A DNA stretch of 64,000 nt from Bowmanella denitrificans. Its GTDB lineage: Bacteria > Pseudomonadota > Gammaproteobacteria > Enterobacterales > Alteromonadaceae. The stretch is from assembly GCF_002887595.1 (NCBI RefSeq), contig NZ_PEBU01000005.1, forward strand, positions 1-64,000, written 5' to 3'. Position 1 is the first letter of the stretch. Each line of letters starts with the position of its first letter. Shown here in pieces: positions 28,068 to 36,756 of this stretch. The notes below the pieces were generated by a model, which ran no database searches, was not told the origin of the DNA, and was given only the letters and a program-made list of their open reading frames with translations. A program made the translations under genes and the position numbers.

Positions 28068-31061
28068 TTAGAAACGAGCTTCTAGGCCAATCTCAACATA
28101 GCGAGGGGTCTGCCATGTATAGGCTGCACCATAGTAGGGGTTGTATTTACCTTCTGCCCGGAAATTCTCATAGTGTTCATTCTGCGACAATACACCTGAG
28201 CTATTCAGCAAATTATAGATATTCAAATTTGCGCGCATATCAACTCCGCTTATCTCAAAACTATAACTGGCTGAGACATCCAACATAAAGGTCCAGGGGG
28301 TTCGACCAACCGTGCCTCTTGGCACCCTTGTGTAGACTTTTTCATTTTGATTGCATGCTCCGTCACCATTGGTATCCGGGCATTCATTGGTGTATAGATA
28401 AAAGGTGTCTCCATAGCTTCCGTAGATATTTTCAGAGTGATCAGGATAGCCTTGGCCAAAGGCAGACAAAGGGCGTCCACTCATCAACGTAGAGTTGAAT
28501 CCTACTGTTAAGTCATCATTGATATCATAAGAGCCGAAGAACTTGAACGCATGCCGTCTATCATTCGCTTGATATCCGTACGCTCCGTCCATCAACGCAG
28601 GAAAATCAAAGTCTTGGGTGATGCCAGCATCTGCCTGACCGATATCAGACTTCACTGCACCTTCGAAATTGCCGACACTGCGACTCCATGTATACCCCAA
28701 ATGTAACCTGAAGTTTTCAGCGCGATAACTAATTTCCGTTTGTAAAGCAGTGTACTCGTTAATTCCTTCTGGAAGACCAATCTCCTCAGCCGAGTATGTT
28801 TTCAAGCTACCTGGATCGGGGATGCTGTCATGGTTTTCATCCTGATACCAGGATTGCGCCTTACCGGGAGTAAGCAACACACAGTTAGGTGCTAGTGGAC
28901 CACAATAGTCATCAAGGGCGTTGGTTACCTCCCTATAGATACCACGCACAGACGCAGACAAATTATCGGAAATCTGCGTTTCGTAACCAATGATGTATTC
29001 GTCCTTGCTGAAAGGTTCAGCTTCCTGCGCTTGAAAAGTATCAGTTACAGCAGGATTTGGCGTAGAGTTTACAACAGTGCTATTTCCCCCATTAATCGGA
29101 GTCAAGCCGGTTGCAGCACCGGTGCTATCTGAACCGGTAAAAGTGTAGTAGGTTGTGCTATCACTAACACCTGAGGCTGCCCGGTAATTAGTGTTGTTGG
29201 GCACAGGTTGAAAGTAACGCCCCCAAGTACCGTAAATCTTGTGTTCACCGTCACCAGCGACATCCCAACTAAATCCCAGTCTGGGCACCAGGTCATTCTT
29301 AAACTCAACAAAAGGTAAGCCAGTTACACCTGTATTCTCAAACTTATCCTGACGCAACCCAATATAGAGTTTCAAGTTGTCCAGCGCTTGCCATTCATCT
29401 TCTATATACCAGGCATCAACGGTTGTTTCAAAACCGCCCCCACCAACAAAGATCCTATCAGCAACATAGTCAAGGTCTGCCCCTGTGGTATTGGTATACA
29501 AAGCTCCGTTATTTCCCTGAATACTGGCATTGGGCGCCAATGTAGAATATGTCCAGCTGTGACCAGCTATGGGTTCAGACGTGTGCATTGTTTCACGCTT
29601 CTGGCTATCCCAACCGGCACGGATCAGATGGGAACCCCAATAGTATTCAATGTCGAAACGGAACTGGGTATTTGTATCAAAGTTCACTCCAAAGCTACCG
29701 CCGGGACCACAACTTTTTATCTTATTGGGTATATCTCGAGTGTCATCAACCGTAGGACAGTCCAGGTTGTCTGGAGTGTTAGTATACTCAGTTTCAACTT
29801 CGCCCCACATTGCAGATATGGTCAGGTCATCAGTGAAATTACCAACGTAACTGACACTTTTCACATCCCCACCGCGCTTACGCAGGGTTGTGCCTATGAG
29901 TTCTCCAATACGTCCGGTTTGCCCATCAAAAGAGTAAGTCTTTGACTCTGTGTCTGAACGATTGGAGTAACCGAACAAGCTGAGTTTGTGATCATCTGTA
30001 ATATACCAGTCAAGTTTTGCTCCCCAAAACAGATTGTCTGAGCCACTGGAGCTACGTTTAATAAATTGATCGTCTGCGGTATACCTCGCCCTCCCAGACT
30101 GGGTTGCGAAGTTGTTATCGACATCTTTGGGATTAACTATGGCATACAAAAATAATGTATCTTCAATTAATGGACCCGATGCCGACAATGTATATTCGCT
30201 TTCGCCAAATTCATCTTGTGTTTGGTTACGAAATATACTGACTCCATTCGCGCCGCCCGAACTGTACGAAATTTGCCCATCTTCTCTTAGAGATTTTGGG
30301 GTTATCTTTGCAGTAGCGGCAAATTCCCATTCGTTGCTACCACTTTTGGTTACGGCATTAATAACTCCCCCGGTTGTCCGACCATATTGGGCTGAAAAGC
30401 CTCCAGTTTTGACCTGGAATTGCTCATAAAACTCGAAGGGAACAGAACCACAACCTAACCCCTGGCTGGTACTTGTAACCTCAAGTCCATTGATAAAACA
30501 CGAATTTTCTGCCACAGATGAACCACCAAATGATGCTAAGCCACCTGAGTTTGGCGAGCTAAAGGAAGAATCACCCAATACTGTACCCGGTGCTAGCAGT
30601 GCAACTGATGTCAGGTTTCTGGCCACCGGCATTCTGTCTAACTCAAACTCATCTACCACTAATCCAGAATCGGTAGTAGACACATCTATTGCAGAGATCC
30701 TCGCGCCGGTTACCTGAATGACTTCAGCGTCGGCTGCCATCAAGTCAAATATTGGCGTAGCATTTGAACCCAATGTCAGGTTAATCTCCTGCTTCGCAAC
30801 TTGCGCACCATTTTGTTCTATGGTGACCACATATCTACCAGGCGCAAGCTGAGAAAATCGGAAGCTCCCAGATTCATTGACACTAATTTCTCGAGAGAAT
30901 CCTATACTTGGATCCGATACAACTACCTTAATTGAAGTCAAATTATCTGCCTTTACAGAGCCAACTATGTTGGAAGTCGTATTTGCCAATGCAGGGGCAG
31001 AAAGGCCAAGAGAAGCGGCTACCGCCAGGGCAGTGAGATGCCTGTTGAATCTAGCTCTCAT
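28068..31061 (-). CDS. Oar-like TonB-dependent receptor (copy 2)
   Basis: 997 residues. The signal region (RFNRHLTALAVAASLG) closely matches copy 1 (TFNRHLTALAITAALG). Carboxypeptidase-regulatory-like domain (GSVKADNL, FSREISVNESGSFRFSQLAPGRYVV), plug (FGGSSVAENSCFINGLEV, QVKTGGFSAQYGRTTGGVINAVTKSG) and barrel ending EIGLEARF. Several acidic Asp/Asn repeats (CPDTNGDGACNQNE, DENHDSIPDPG) may bind calcium. The DNA is visibly richer in A+T than most neighbours. It lies directly downstream of signalling module 2 on the same strand, repeating the module 1 arrangement. Confidence 0.88.
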   Translation of the reverse strand: MRARFNRHLTALAVAASLGLSAPALANTTSNIVGSVKADNLTSIKVVVSDPSIGFSREISVNESGSFRFSQLAPGRYVVTIEQNGAQVAKQEINLTLGSNATPIFDLMAADAEVIQVTGARISAIDVSTTDSGLVVDEFELDRMPVARNLTSVALLAPGTVLGDSSFSSPNSGGLASFGGSSVAENSCFINGLEVTSTSQGLGCGSVPFEFYEQFQVKTGGFSAQYGRTTGGVINAVTKSGSNEWEFAATAKITPKSLREDGQISYSSGGANGVSIFRNQTQDEFGESEYTLSASGPLIEDTLFLYAIVNPKDVDNNFATQSGRARYTADDQFIKRSSSGSDNLFWGAKLDWYITDDHKLSLFGYSNRSDTESKTYSFDGQTGRIGELIGTTLRKRGGDVKSVSYVGNFTDDLTISAMWGEVETEYTNTPDNLDCPTVDDTRDIPNKIKSCGPGGSFGVNFDTNTQFRFDIEYYWGSHLIRAGWDSQKRETMHTSEPIAGHSWTYSTLAPNASIQGNNGALYTNTTGADLDYVADRIFVGGGGFETTVDAWYIEDEWQALDNLKLYIGLRQDKFENTGVTGLPFVEFKNDLVPRLGFSWDVAGDGEHKIYGTWGRYFQPVPNNTNYRAASGVSDSTTYYTFTGSDSTGAATGLTPINGGNSTVVNSTPNPAVTDTFQAQEAEPFSKDEYIIGYETQISDNLSASVRGIYREVTNALDDYCGPLAPNCVLLTPGKAQSWYQDENHDSIPDPGSLKTYSAEEIGLPEGINEYTALQTEISYRAENFRLHLGYTWSRSVGNFEGAVKSDIGQADAGITQDFDFPALMDGAYGYQANDRRHAFKFFGSYDINDDLTVGFNSTLMSGRPLSAFGQGYPDHSENIYGSYGDTFYLYTNECPDTNGDGACNQNEKVYTRVPRGTVGRTPWTFMLDVSASYSFEISGVDMRANLNIYNLLNSSGVLSQNEHYENFRAEGKYNPYYGAAYTWQTPRYVEIGLEARF

Positions 31062-31366
31062 ATGGTTTTCCTTTTGAAGTTATTATTGCTTTCCATCGGC
31101 GCACAATTACGCCGATTGTGAAAAACGCTAACAATCGTCAAAACGAAGATGCAGAATCAGTGATAAAACAGATAAAAGCAGATGTGAATCACACGTTTTT
31201 CAATGTAAAACCGACAACACCTTTCAACAAAAAAACAACAAACGAGCAATTTATCGCCAATGAGTGCTCCCTGCCGCATCGGCATACCGTCCATCCCTTA
31301 GCATAAAAAGGGGGACAAACATCCCCCAACAAAGAACACCAACTTCTTGTTATACAATGTGTCTGG
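31062..31366 (-). promoter_or_regulatory. 305-base gap with leader hairpin of receptor copy 2
   Basis: No gene seen. On the minus strand it holds the receptor leader with ribosome site AAAGGAAAA and a stem-loop at 31095-31116 (ATCGGCG / CGCCGAT, eight-base loop) 33 bases before the start codon. The rest is AT-rich and must contain the promoter; no clear -35/-10 pair stands out. The terminator of the next gene is at its far end. Confidence 0.5.
31305..31327 (-). terminator. intrinsic terminator
   Basis: On the minus strand a GGGGGA / TCCCCC stem with a six-base loop is followed by TTTTT. It serves the secreted-protein gene ending at 31367. Confidence 0.7.
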
Positions 31367-32359
31367 TCAGAAGCTACTCAACTCTGCCATAAAGGCGTTA
31401 TAATCAGACCCCTTTATTACATCTTTGTACTCTTTAGTCAGAGAGGCCTCCAATCCATAGGCAAAATCTGCTGCTTCCTCAGCACCATATATACCCAGTT
31501 TCCAAGAGCGACTTTTACCATCGATTAGATCAAAAGTCGTATATCTGCACATTCCTGCGAAGGACGCTTCGCTCTCTATCGTTGGTTTCGGCTGAGACAT
31601 CAGTTCATCTTCAAGCAGAGTAGACTGCAGTTGTAACTGACCATGAGACAAATACAGATCACAATCGTCACCATTAAGTCTTACGTAAACATTCTGACGT
31701 ATGTAGCTATCAGCCTGAGCTCCAAGTTGACTTAGCTTACTGTATAACGAATTTGCCATACTTTGAGTAAAACTATGGCTGACCTGCCCTTGTAGCTCTT
31801 TTTCAGTAATAGTAGCCATTGTTAGGGATGCAACTAATGAGTAGCTTACTGTCAATAAATAGGCTTCCGGATTATATGATTCCCTATAGGCTTGGTGATT
31901 TTTCATGCTGGTGGCGTAAATAACCAGATTATCCAATATTCCATAATCTGGGTTATTGTTGGAAACAGAAGCATGGTAATACGACAGAAGGTCTCGAAAA
32001 GACATCATGTCGCTGATAGCTTCTTCGACATACCCAGTAACGACAACCTTGTTAACTCTGTCTTCAATTTGCTGTAGAGCTTGCTCATGTAGCATCACAA
32101 ACTGAGGACCTCCAGGCCCAAAAATCGCGTCTTCTAATAGTGACCAAAGCTGCCCACCAATGGCTGACTTTGCTTTGCTCATTATTGTAGTCACCAGTTG
32201 CCCTATCGGAAACGGGACGCTTTGAACTCCGACATCTTTCGACATTAATTGGCTTTGTATCAATGTATTTTCAGACGAAACATCTGTCGTATCACTTGCG
32301 TATAAAGTGAAGCAGCTTAACGAAAGGCCAATGGCAAAAGATAAGGTTTTAATTTTCAT
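31367..32359 (-). CDS. unrecognised secreted helical protein
   Basis: 330 residues, no family recognised with confidence. Signal peptide MKIKTLSFAIGLSLSCFTLYA. The mature part is predicted mostly helical to about residue 215 (LWSLLEDAIFGPGG, EQALQQIEDRVNKVV, AISDMMSFRDLLSYYH, AYLLTVSYSLVASLTMAT), then shorter and mixed. Two cysteines (CDLYL and MCRYTTF regions) could form a disulfide. The order of helices loosely recalls the N-terminal pore-forming bundle of delta-endotoxins, which is only an impression. The AT-rich composition differs from the flanking lysC. A GGAG ribosome site supports the start; its own terminator follows. Confidence 0.75.
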   Translation of the reverse strand: MKIKTLSFAIGLSLSCFTLYASDTTDVSSENTLIQSQLMSKDVGVQSVPFPIGQLVTTIMSKAKSAIGGQLWSLLEDAIFGPGGPQFVMLHEQALQQIEDRVNKVVVTGYVEEAISDMMSFRDLLSYYHASVSNNNPDYGILDNLVIYATSMKNHQAYRESYNPEAYLLTVSYSLVASLTMATITEKELQGQVSHSFTQSMANSLYSKLSQLGAQADSYIRQNVYVRLNGDDCDLYLSHGQLQLQSTLLEDELMSQPKPTIESEASFAGMCRYTTFDLIDGKSRSWKLGIYGAEEAADFAYGLEASLTKEYKDVIKGSDYNAFMAELSSF

Positions 32360-32565
32360 AGAATTCTCCTTAATTCAATGCGAATAAAATTAATGACTGT
32401 CTGAAAAATAAGGATTAGCAGACATCGAGACCTTACTAGCTGACTATTTTGACAGCCAATATAAGTGACAAAGTAAGCAGAAAGCACTGTAGAATAACCA
32501 CATTGCGGGATGTAAAGGGCTTTGTCGGAATTACGGAAGGTTAATATTAAAGGAAAAGTATAAAT

Positions 32566-32591
32566 CCCCGGCATAAAAGTTTATACCGGGG
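32566..32591 (-). terminator. intrinsic terminator of lysC
   Basis: Stem CCCCGG / CCGGGG extended, after one mismatch, by ATAAA / TTTAT, 14 bases past the lysC stop, with a T-rich stretch next on the minus strand. Confidence 0.7.
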
Positions 32592-32604
32592 TAACTTAGT
32601 TTAC

Positions 32605-33951
32605 TTACCCTTCAAACAAATCCCGGTGCAGCACTTTGACTACATCGGTACTGTCATCGTCTTTGACCAGAATAGAAATATTATGCGGGTTGGCACCGTA
32701 ACAAATCAGACGCAGATTAAAGTCCCTGACCGCATTGAAAATACGGCTGGAAACCCCGGCTGCACTGTGCATATTGTTACCCACTACCGTCACTAAATCA
32801 TAGCCTTCCTCAACGGTGACCTCACTGATCTGCTTCAGATCTTCGATGGTCGCCTTGTTCAGTCTGGCTCGCACTGAATTAGGTGGATTGTCAATGGTCA
32901 GGGATACCGCAATCTCAGAGGTAGTGACCAAATCCACACTTAAGTGATGGTTGGCCAGGATCTCAAATACCTGCTGTAAAAAGCCTGACGCATAGAGCAT
33001 GCTGGGAGTTTTAACCGTAACCAGCACCTGATCCTTGCGTCGGGTCAGGGCACGGTAATGGGGCTCCTGCTGACAATTTTTGGCAATCCAGGTACCACCT
33101 TTTTCCGGCTCGCGACTGGATCCAACAAACACGCGGATATTCTTTCTAACCGCTGGCACCATAGTGGCAGGATGCAGCACTTTGGCACCGAAAGTGGCCA
33201 TTTCCGCTGCTTCTTCAAAACTCAGTTCCGGCAGCGGACGGGCTTTGTCGGTAATACGAGGGTCAGTTGTATACACACCTATTACATCCGTCCAGATTTC
33301 ACAGGTATCCGCATCCAAGGCTTCTGCCAACAGCGCAGCCGTGTAATCTGAACCGCCGCGACCTAAGGTCGTGGTATTGTCCTGCTCATCAGAGCCAATA
33401 AAACCCTGAGTAACCAATACAGTGCGTTCCAGCTCCGGTTTCATCAACTTCTCAGCCTGTACAGCAATAACCTGAATATCAGGTTCAGCCTGACCAAACT
33501 CGTTATCGGTTTTGATCACTTTACGGGCATCAAAGTTTTCGGCCTGTTGCCCCATCTGGCACAGTAACTCGGCAAACAGCAGTGAGGACATGCGTTCGCC
33601 CAAAGATAAAATGGCGTCTTTTAAATCAGGACGATGCAGAATTTCTTCATGAAAAGCCAATTCACGAAGCAAGCTCAGTAATTCGTTAAGTTTCACCATT
33701 ACATGTGGTGGTGATTCCAAACCGGCCAGAATGGCAAACTCAATTTCTTCCACTTTGGTAATAAGATCATTGATTTGCTCTGACGTGAGCTCTTCATTGG
33801 CCAGCTGTACCAGATAGTTGGTCACACCGGCCGCAGCACTGACAACCACCACACGTGTGGACGGATTATCAATCACAATTTTTGCGCAATTGCGCATGGC
33901 GTCTATATTGGCGACGCTGGTTCCACCAAATTTGGCAATATTGAGCGACAT
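32605..33951 (-). CDS. lysC: aspartate kinase, LysC (AKIII) type
   Basis: 448 residues, cytoplasmic. It phosphorylates L-aspartate, the first step toward lysine, threonine, methionine and diaminopimelate. The N-terminal kinase domain has KFGGTSVAN, VVVVSAAAGVTN, GRGGSDYTAALLAEAL and IWTDVIGVYTTDPR. Two C-terminal ACT domains (VLVTVKTPSMLYASGFL; YDLVTVVGNNMHSAAGVSSRIF) would bind lysine as feedback inhibitor. The length and lack of a homoserine dehydrogenase domain fit the lysine-sensitive isozyme. ATG 33951 follows a GGGGGG run. I looked for a lysine riboswitch in the leader and did not find one. Confidence 0.92.
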   Translation of the reverse strand: MSLNIAKFGGTSVANIDAMRNCAKIVIDNPSTRVVVVSAAAGVTNYLVQLANEELTSEQINDLITKVEEIEFAILAGLESPPHVMVKLNELLSLLRELAFHEEILHRPDLKDAILSLGERMSSLLFAELLCQMGQQAENFDARKVIKTDNEFGQAEPDIQVIAVQAEKLMKPELERTVLVTQGFIGSDEQDNTTTLGRGGSDYTAALLAEALDADTCEIWTDVIGVYTTDPRITDKARPLPELSFEEAAEMATFGAKVLHPATMVPAVRKNIRVFVGSSREPEKGGTWIAKNCQQEPHYRALTRRKDQVLVTVKTPSMLYASGFLQQVFEILANHHLSVDLVTTSEIAVSLTIDNPPNSVRARLNKATIEDLKQISEVTVEEGYDLVTVVGNNMHSAAGVSSRIFNAVRDFNLRLICYGANPHNISILVKDDDSTDVVKVLHRDLFEG

Positions 33952-34232
33952 AGTTCCCCCCCAAAAACACATGCTCCGATGTCCTGCATTCTGACTTAGT
34001 CTGTCAGCTTCAGGGCCGCATAAGTTACCAGCATTTTAATTCATGAAAAATGAAAATATATGCAACTAAAAAATCCATTCGGCATCGCCTTGTAGCGACC
34101 GCCTGGGCCCGCATCATAGCGTAATTGCCCCGCTTGCAACGAAAATATTTGCTATATGCCATAGCAAAAGTTGCCAGTTTTAGGTTAGCCAGCCTACTTT
34201 TAACAATGAACACCTCAATACTGGAGACACAA

Positions 34233-35312
34233 ATGAAGAAGATCCTCCTGGCTTCGATGGTTTCCCTAGGGTTGTCGGCCACCCAGGCTATGGCCGATGT
34301 TAATCTGAGCGGCTTTGCCAGTATCAATGCTGGTAAGGTACTGAGTGGCGACGGTGCTCCTCAGTATGACATCCCGCCCACTTTTCTGGCTGACTACCCC
34401 ATCGTATCGGCTTATGAAGAAGAATGGTCGTTTAAACCTGAAACCTTATTTGGTTTGCAGGTGCGGGCTGATATGGGGGGCGGTTTGAGCGCCACCGCAC
34501 AAGTAGTAGCCCGAGGTGCAGATGACTTTGATGCGCAGTTCGAATGGGCTTACCTGTCTTATGAGCTGAACGACAACTGGACCCTGCAAGCCGGTAAGAA
34601 GCGCCTGCCGCTTTTTTACTACTCAGACTTCTATGATGTCGGCTTCGCTTATGTATGGATGCGGCCACCAGCAGATACCTATACCTGGCAGATTTTTAAC
34701 TATACCGGCATTAATGCACTATACACCGGCGAATGGGGCGACTGGTCTGTCTCGGGTAACATCTATGGTGGTAGGGAAGACAGTGACAACAACAGGCTGC
34801 TTAGCCAGTTTTTCTTCCGCGAACCTGTACGGGAGATATGGAAAAACATAATCGGTGGGGTGCTGACCCTGAATAAAGATTGGTTTGAGGCGCGCTTTAC
34901 CCATATGCGTTACACCAACGAACGCTTCCAGGCTGGCGAGCAGGTAACCTGGGATGGCTCTACCGAGCGGGATGGCAGATTTTACGGTATCGCGGTGAAC
35001 CTGGATTTCGGTCAGTTCTTTGCATTGTCCGAGCTCAACCGACTGGATTTGGACGGCAACTTTGACAGCGCCATGCTAACACTCGGCTACCGGCTGGATG
35101 GCGTAACCCCATATGTCGGCTATTCAACCTACGAGCAAAAAGACGGTGAGGATGGCGAAGAGCACAACACCACATTTGTGGGCCTGCGCTGGGATTTCCA
35201 TACCTCTGCGGCCTTTAAAGTACAGTACGACAAAGTGGATGATAAGTCGTTTAACCTGGCGGTGGCGGGTGACAGCCGCTCCCTGACTTTTGGGGTGGAT
35301 TTAGTGTTCTGA
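34233..35312 (+). CDS. outer-membrane porin-like beta-barrel
   Basis: 359 residues. Signal peptide MKKILLASMVSLGLSATQAMA. The body is alternating aromatic/polar strands (VNLSGFASINAGKV, WTLQAGKKRLPLFYYSDF, VTPYVGYSTYEQ) ending in a terminal Phe (LTFGVDLVF), the usual barrel assembly signal. RLPLFYYSD resembles the loop region of small general porins in Shewanella and Alteromonas. Substrate unknown. ATG 34233 has a GGAG site; the frame extends further upstream but without a signal peptide. Divergent from lysC. Confidence 0.85.
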   Translation: MKKILLASMVSLGLSATQAMADVNLSGFASINAGKVLSGDGAPQYDIPPTFLADYPIVSAYEEEWSFKPETLFGLQVRADMGGGLSATAQVVARGADDFDAQFEWAYLSYELNDNWTLQAGKKRLPLFYYSDFYDVGFAYVWMRPPADTYTWQIFNYTGINALYTGEWGDWSVSGNIYGGREDSDNNRLLSQFFFREPVREIWKNIIGGVLTLNKDWFEARFTHMRYTNERFQAGEQVTWDGSTERDGRFYGIAVNLDFGQFFALSELNRLDLDGNFDSAMLTLGYRLDGVTPYVGYSTYEQKDGEDGEEHNTTFVGLRWDFHTSAAFKVQYDKVDDKSFNLAVAGDSRSLTFGVDLVF

Positions 35313-35317
35313 TGACA

Positions 35318-35347
35318 AGCGCCAGGCAGGAAATACTGAGTGGCGCT
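35318..35347. terminator. inverted repeat between convergent genes
   Basis: AGCGCCA (35318-35324) and TGGCGCT (35341-35347) form a 7-bp stem with a 16-base loop between the porin stop and the TonB-like protein stop. Weak, but placed to act in both directions. Confidence 0.45.
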
Positions 35348-36080
35348 ATTTCGCATTATTACGCTTAAGACGCTCATCAATAAAGTTCTGAACAGGCGGG
35401 GGCTTGCTGCATTTCACCATGCCCCCGGCAAACCCTAGTAAAGCGGTAGCTATTTGGTTGCCTGTCGAATCACAGTTTGCTTCCACCACCAGGTCTTGAA
35501 TTCGCTGCTCATCCTCACTCAATCGGTGAGAATAATCAGAAATTTCACCAATTGGATTGGCTCGCTTCTCAAGATATTCTCTGGTTGCCTGTTCTGCCAC
35601 TTGCTGCTGTTGTCCAGCCTGCCAGTTGCGCAGATGACGCTGCGCCATTGACATATGCTCGCTGGCACCGCCTAAAACCTTTCCTTCACTTTTTTGACTT
35701 GGCGCTTCGGCAACAACCGGCTCTGGCGGAGGGGAAACGATCTGTGCTGGCTCAGGTTCCTCAGCCAATGTCGGTGTCTCAGCGGCTGTCAGGCTCTGAA
35801 CTGCTGTTTCCTGCACAATATCAGGCACATCTGGAGGAGCTTGCATTTGCGGAGCCTGGGTATTCTCCACTTCTGGTTCAGCAGGCTCAGGAGGTAAAGG
35901 GGCTGCAACCTTGGGCATAGTCCAGAGCCGGGCCTTGATGGTGTTGTCTGATGTCGCCAGCTTTGGCACCGTTTTCTGTTGCAATAAGGCCAGCACCACC
36001 AGTAAATGGACAGCCACAGATACGCCTATCCATGGCAATACTGACGGTGACTTCAAGCTATTTTTGACTTCCGTTTGCAA
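35346..36080 (-). CDS. TonB-like proline-rich single-span protein
   Basis: About 244 residues. One N-terminal membrane helix (LPWIGVSVAVHLLVVLALL) is followed by a long Pro/Glu/Ala-rich stretch (residues about 58-130), as in TonB or TolA. The C-terminal ~100 residues (MSMAQRHLRNWQAGQQQQ, DEQRIQDLVVEANCDS) are not the standard TonB fold and contain two cysteines. It may span the periplasm, but no energy-transduction partner genes (ExbB/ExbD) are adjacent. Start uncertain: only TTG codons are available (36080 or 36056). Confidence 0.65.
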   Translation of the reverse strand: MQTEVKNSLKSPSVLPWIGVSVAVHLLVVLALLQQKTVPKLATSDNTIKARLWTMPKVAAPLPPEPAEPEVENTQAPQMQAPPDVPDIVQETAVQSLTAAETPTLAEEPEPAQIVSPPPEPVVAEAPSQKSEGKVLGGASEHMSMAQRHLRNWQAGQQQQVAEQATREYLEKRANPIGEISDYSHRLSEDEQRIQDLVVEANCDSTGNQIATALLGFAGGMVKCSKPPPVQNFIDERLKRNNAK

Positions 36081-36217
36081 AACAATACGAGTGACAACAA
36101 AACATGCAGTGTAGATGCCAAAGTGTTAATAAAGTTCACTGACAACCAACACTTAGATGCATCATCCTTGGTTGCACGGGCGAATCGCGAATATACGCAA
36201 GGAAGCAGAGAAATAAA

Positions 36218-36235
36218 CGGGGCAGAATGGCCCCG
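36218..36235 (-). terminator. intrinsic terminator
   Basis: CGGGGC / GCCCCG stem with six-base loop, just after the DUF6702-type gene, with a T-rich stretch on the minus strand. Confidence 0.6.
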
Positions 36236-36243
36236 CGAATAAA

Positions 36244-36756
36244 TCAATGGTGGTGACCACCTAAGTGCACTTCTAACAACTCTGTATTGCCATTGAAGTT
36301 CAGGCTTTTCACCTCATCATCCTTTTCGACATTAACCAGATTTTCCTGTTCCGGCCAGATATCCCGCAGCGCGTTATGCTTCACCGACAATGCTTCCAGG
36401 CTGACAGGCACCGGCGTTTCCTGATAAACCCAAAAGAACTTTCCTTCGGTTTCAAACCCTACTGCATCTAATGGCAATGGCTGTCCGTCCCGCAACAGGG
36501 CAAAACGCTCGGCCACATATTCAGCAAACTGGCGCTGGGTTTGCTCTGAGCTAATGATATCCGCATCTTTACCAAAGATTTCCCGCACAGCATGCTCGGC
36601 ATCGTGCAAATAAAAGCGATGCATCACCTCAATATGCTGGGTACGAGCATTAAACAACACCTTGGTTACCGCCGCCTTTTGCTGATGAGCAACAGTGACA
36701 AACGCCGCCAACACCAGGCTGACGGCGAACAGCAGTTTTAAATGCCGCTTAATCAT
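36244..36756 (-). CDS. DUF6702-family exported protein
   Basis: 170 residues. N-terminal signal (LLFAVSLVLAAFVTVAHQQ). The sequence TKVLFNARTQHIEVMHRFYLHDAEHAV and the late VSLEALSVKHNALRDIWPEQENLVNV fit the DUF6702 family, of unknown function. It ends in LGGHHH, a His-rich tail that might bind metal. The start overlaps the stop of the M1 peptidase gene by one base (TAATG), so the two are made together; family members often sit next to such M1 peptidases. Confidence 0.85.
   Translation of the reverse strand: MIKRHLKLLFAVSLVLAAFVTVAHQQKAAVTKVLFNARTQHIEVMHRFYLHDAEHAVREIFGKDADIISSEQTQRQFAEYVAERFALLRDGQPLPLDAVGFETEGKFFWVYQETPVPVSLEALSVKHNALRDIWPEQENLVNVEKDDEVKSLNFNGNTELLEVHLGGHHH

Noticed and set aside
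31118-31306. 62-codon plus-strand ORF upstream of receptor copy 2
   Set aside because: It overlaps the leader region in antisense, and its codons and composition do not look coding.
33952-34130. Lysine riboswitch upstream of lysC
   Set aside because: The leader lacks the conserved lysine-riboswitch core elements; only a G-rich ribosome site is clear.
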